Source: Ruminococcaceae bacterium UBA1448
GTDB taxonomy: Bacteria > Bacillota > Clostridia > Oscillospirales > Ruminococcaceae
Assembly (NCBI GenBank): GCA_002329405.1
Contig: DCTE01000105.1
Coordinates: 1-5,399, forward strand
DNA: 5,399 nt
Reading direction: 5' to 3'
The position numbers and the translations under genes were made by a program. The notes beneath the pieces were generated by a model. The model ran no database searches. It was not told where the DNA came from and saw only the letters and a list, made by a program, of their open reading frames with translations. Positions 3,735-5,399 of the stretch are shown here, one piece after another (position 1 is the first letter of the stretch; each line of letters begins with the position of its first letter).

Positions 3735-5399
3735 GCTTCTTCCGGTAACCTTGGCAGCGATATTCGCTGGACGCTCAGCTCTTCCGGCACGCTGACCATT
3801 TCAGGGAAAGGAGGAATCCCGGAGGATATGGCTGTGATCTATGAAATCACCGATGGCTGGACCAAGGAAGAAATCCGGGAATCCTTGAAAAAAATTGTAA
3901 TCGAAGAGGGAATCACCGATATTGGCGACCAGTTCTCCGCCAATTATCCAAATGTAACGGAAGTCCAACTTCCTTCCACCCTGACCGCCATTGACGATTA
4001 TGCTTTCAGTCAGATGAGCAGTCTGAAAAAAATCAATATACCCGATTCGGTCACCTCCATTGGCGCAAACGCATTTAACGGCTGTGAATCCTTGGAAGAA
4101 CTCAACATACCCGACAGTGTCACATCAATCGGAGAATCTGCTTTTCTCAACTGCCATTCGTTGTCCAGTGTCCAACTACCAGAAGGGCTGACCAAATTGC
4201 CGAGCAGTTGTTTTAAGTCTTGCAGTTCCTTGCAGAAAATTGAATTTCCTTCCCATTTACAGACGATTGAACAATCCTGCTTTGCCGTCACTGGATTGAC
4301 CAGTATTATTCTTCCACCAGAGCTGGAAACCATTACCCATCTTGCTTTTAGCGAATGTCCCAATCTTACGTCAGTCCAGCTTCCCGCTGGCCTGAAAACG
4401 ATTGAAGACAGTGCCTTTTTGAACTGTCCGGCGCTGACATCCATCGTCATTCCCGACGGGGTCACTTCTATCGGCAGAATGGCGTTCTTTAACTGCGAAA
4501 AACTGAAGACGATACGGTTACCTTCTTCTCTGACACAGATGGGCGAGGAACTGTTTAAGGGGTGCTCATCACTTACCGAATTGGATATTCCCGATGGCGT
4601 AACGAAAATCCTCAGCGGGACTTTTTCCGGCTGCCGTTCACTTCAGTCGCTTACTCTGCCGAAAAACCTGACCGCGATTTACGGCCCGGACCAGGTCTAC
4701 CCGGAAGGAAGCTACACCTACAACGGCGGACATGCCGACACCCTTCCGACTGTGGAAGACTGTACTTTTTACGATTGTGAGTCTCTCACCTCACTGGAAT
4801 TCCCATCCTCGCTGAAACTGGTATCCGGCGCCCTTTTTTCCAGCTGTGACAAACTGACTTCTGTTTCCTTTACAAGCACAACGCTGGAAGGAAAAGGCAC
4901 ACAGACATTCCAGGACCATGCCGCAAGGCTGACCGTATATTTTTCCAATCCGGTCGGACTGTATGACCGGCTGCGGGGACAGGGTATCAGCTGCACGCTT
5001 GGTTCAATCACACCGCCTGCCTCTAACGTTCCGTCAACCGGCACGCCAGGGCTGTATATCTACAATGGCAAAAGCTATATCTACGGCCCGGACGGAAAAC
5101 TGGAAAAATCCGGCTGGTACCAGGCGGACGGAAACTGGTATTACCTGAATGACAATGGCGCAGGCGTTGTCAACTGCTGGCGGCTGAAAGACGGAAAATA
5201 CGCCTATCTCGGCGCTGACGGTAAAATGAAAACCAATTGCTGGATTAAAGATTACGGCGACTGGTACTATGTTGACCAGACCGGTGCCCGGTATGAATCT
5301 CGATGGGGACGACTGGACAACGCCTGGTACTGGTTCGGCGGCTCCGGCAAGATGATGTCGAATGGCTGGCTCAAGCTCGCGGACGGCAAATGGTATTAC
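3624..5399 (+). CDS. Secreted BspA-like LRR protein with wall-binding repeats, 3' partial
   Basis: The frame runs 592 codons without a stop to the window edge. Residues 1-37 form a signal peptide. Residues about 38-62 (WTLSSSGTLTISGKG) match a short beta-rich motif that often precedes LRR_5 repeats in Firmicutes surface proteins. Residues 88-434 hold fourteen BspA/TpLRR units of about 23 residues with the pattern LxxIxIPdsVtsIgxxAFxxCxx. A Pro/Ser-rich linker (about 461-475) leads to aromatic, glycine-rich repeats of the cell-wall/choline-binding type from 476 onward. Known BspA-like proteins act in adhesion to host or microbial surfaces, and the C-terminal repeats would hold the protein on teichoic acid or another wall glycan. 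The exact ligand cannot be read. There is no lipobox before C36 and no LPxTG motif in the visible part. The gene is divergent from the AraC regulator, 225 bp away. More wall-binding repeats probably follow beyond the window. Confidence 0.93.
   Translation, partial: MTHPLKRICLALLLSSAIIGGLTLPLPAHLPMQTVCAASSGNLGSDIRWTLSSSGTLTISGKGGIPEDMAVIYEITDGWTKEEIRESLKKIVIEEGITDIGDQFSANYPNVTEVQLPSTLTAIDDYAFSQMSSLKKINIPDSVTSIGANAFNGCESLEELNIPDSVTSIGESAFLNCHSLSSVQLPEGLTKLPSSCFKSCSSLQKIEFPSHLQTIEQSCFAVTGLTSIILPPELETITHLAFSECPNLTSVQLPAGLKTIEDSAFLNCPALTSIVIPDGVTSIGRMAFFNCEKLKTIRLPSSLTQMGEELFKGCSSLTELDIPDGVTKILSGTFSGCRSLQSLTLPKNLTAIYGPDQVYPEGSYTYNGGHADTLPTVEDCTFYDCESLTSLEFPSSLKLVSGALFSSCDKLTSVSFTSTTLEGKGTQTFQDHAARLTVYFSNPVGLYDRLRGQGISCTLGSITPPASNVPSTGTPGLYIYNGKSYIYGPDGKLEKSGWYQADGNWYYLNDNGAGVVNCWRLKDGKYAYLGADGKMKTNCWIKDYGDWYYVDQTGARYESRWGRLDNAWYWFGGSGKMMSNGWLKLADGKWYY
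3885..4925 (+). repeat. Fourteen tandem BspA-type leucine-rich repeats
   Basis: Units start at residues 88, 111, 134, 157, 180, 203, 225, 248, 271, 294, 317, 340, 388 and 411 of the protein. Most are exactly 23 residues; the unit at 203 is 22. The unit at 340 is 48 residues because of a 25-residue insertion, and the last unit is degenerate. The clearest are LKKINIPDSVTSIGANAFNG (134) and LTSIVIPDGVTSIGRMAFFN (271). A cysteine recurs after the AF position in most units, as is normal for this LRR class. The nucleotide sequences have diverged, so this is an old protein-level repeat rather than a recent DNA amplification. Confidence 0.93.
5049..5399 (+). repeat. Cell-wall/choline-binding-type repeats, continuing past the window
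   Basis: Six units of about 20-22 residues can be seen, beginning near residues 476, 497, 519, 540, 561 and 581. Representative pieces are GWYQADGNWYYLNDNG, DYGDWYYVDQTG and GWLKLADGKWYY. The GW...WYY...G pattern matches the choline-binding and glucan-binding repeat superfamily (CW_binding type). Two units carry NCW where GW is usual. The array is cut by the window end. Such modules attach proteins non-covalently to choline-substituted teichoic acids or to glucans; which applies here is not visible. Confidence 0.88.

Noticed and set aside
3503..3799. 98-codon minus-strand frame over the LRR gene start
   Set aside because: It overlaps the signal peptide region of a well-supported gene and the divergent intergenic region, with no RBS or homology signal.
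4010..4465. 151-codon minus-strand frame over the LRR repeats
   Set aside because: Its apparent repetitiveness is only the antisense of the LRR units.
1..5399. CRISPR array, insertion sequence, phage or defence system
   Set aside because: No regularly spaced direct repeats, transposase, integrase, nuclease or toxin-antitoxin pattern was found on either strand. The tandem repeats present are protein-level LRR and wall-binding repeats.

Overview
The window looks like a chromosomal stretch from a Gram-positive gut commensal of the class Clostridia. This is inference. It rests on the AGGAG-type ribosome binding sites, the TGn extended -10 promoters, a CCA-encoding initiator tRNA, a UidA-type beta-glucuronidase, and a secreted leucine-rich-repeat protein with Gram-positive cell-wall-binding repeats. 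The base composition is balanced, and no phage, transposon or CRISPR sequence is visible. Species and genus cannot be read from the sequence.

Layout, left to right. (1) Positions 31-170, minus strand: an initiator tRNA-fMet gene with a strong promoter (TTGACA, 17 bp, TATTAT) and a short leader hairpin. (2) Positions 187-228: a strong stem-loop that probably terminates the next gene; its T-run also lies in the UP-element position of the tRNA promoter. (3) Positions 241-2025, minus strand: a complete cytosolic beta-glucuronidase of glycoside hydrolase family 2 with all key residues. (4) Positions 2026-2117: a 92-bp regulatory gap with an extended -10 promoter and two perfect palindromes. (5) Positions 2118-3398, minus strand: an AraC-family regulator with a large N-terminal region. 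(6) Positions 3399-3623: a divergent, AT-rich intergenic region with promoters facing both ways. (7) From 3624 to the window end, plus strand: a secreted BspA-like LRR protein followed by cell-wall-binding repeats; its 3' end is cut off by the window.

How the parts fit. The AraC-family gene and the beta-glucuronidase gene are consecutive on one strand with no visible terminator between them, so the regulator is the obvious candidate controller of glucuronide use. The enzyme has no signal peptide, so glucuronides must be imported, but no transporter lies in this window. Freed glucuronate would enter hexuronate catabolism encoded elsewhere. The divergent LRR protein is a surface protein of the adhesin or host-interaction type. 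A functional link to the glucuronide genes is only suggested by the shared intergenic region.

I do not see an undescribed multi-gene system. The points most worth a second look are the stacked palindromes at the beta-glucuronidase promoter, the mismatched acceptor stem of the initiator tRNA, a 25-residue insertion in one LRR unit, and a small in-frame upstream ORF before the LRR gene.
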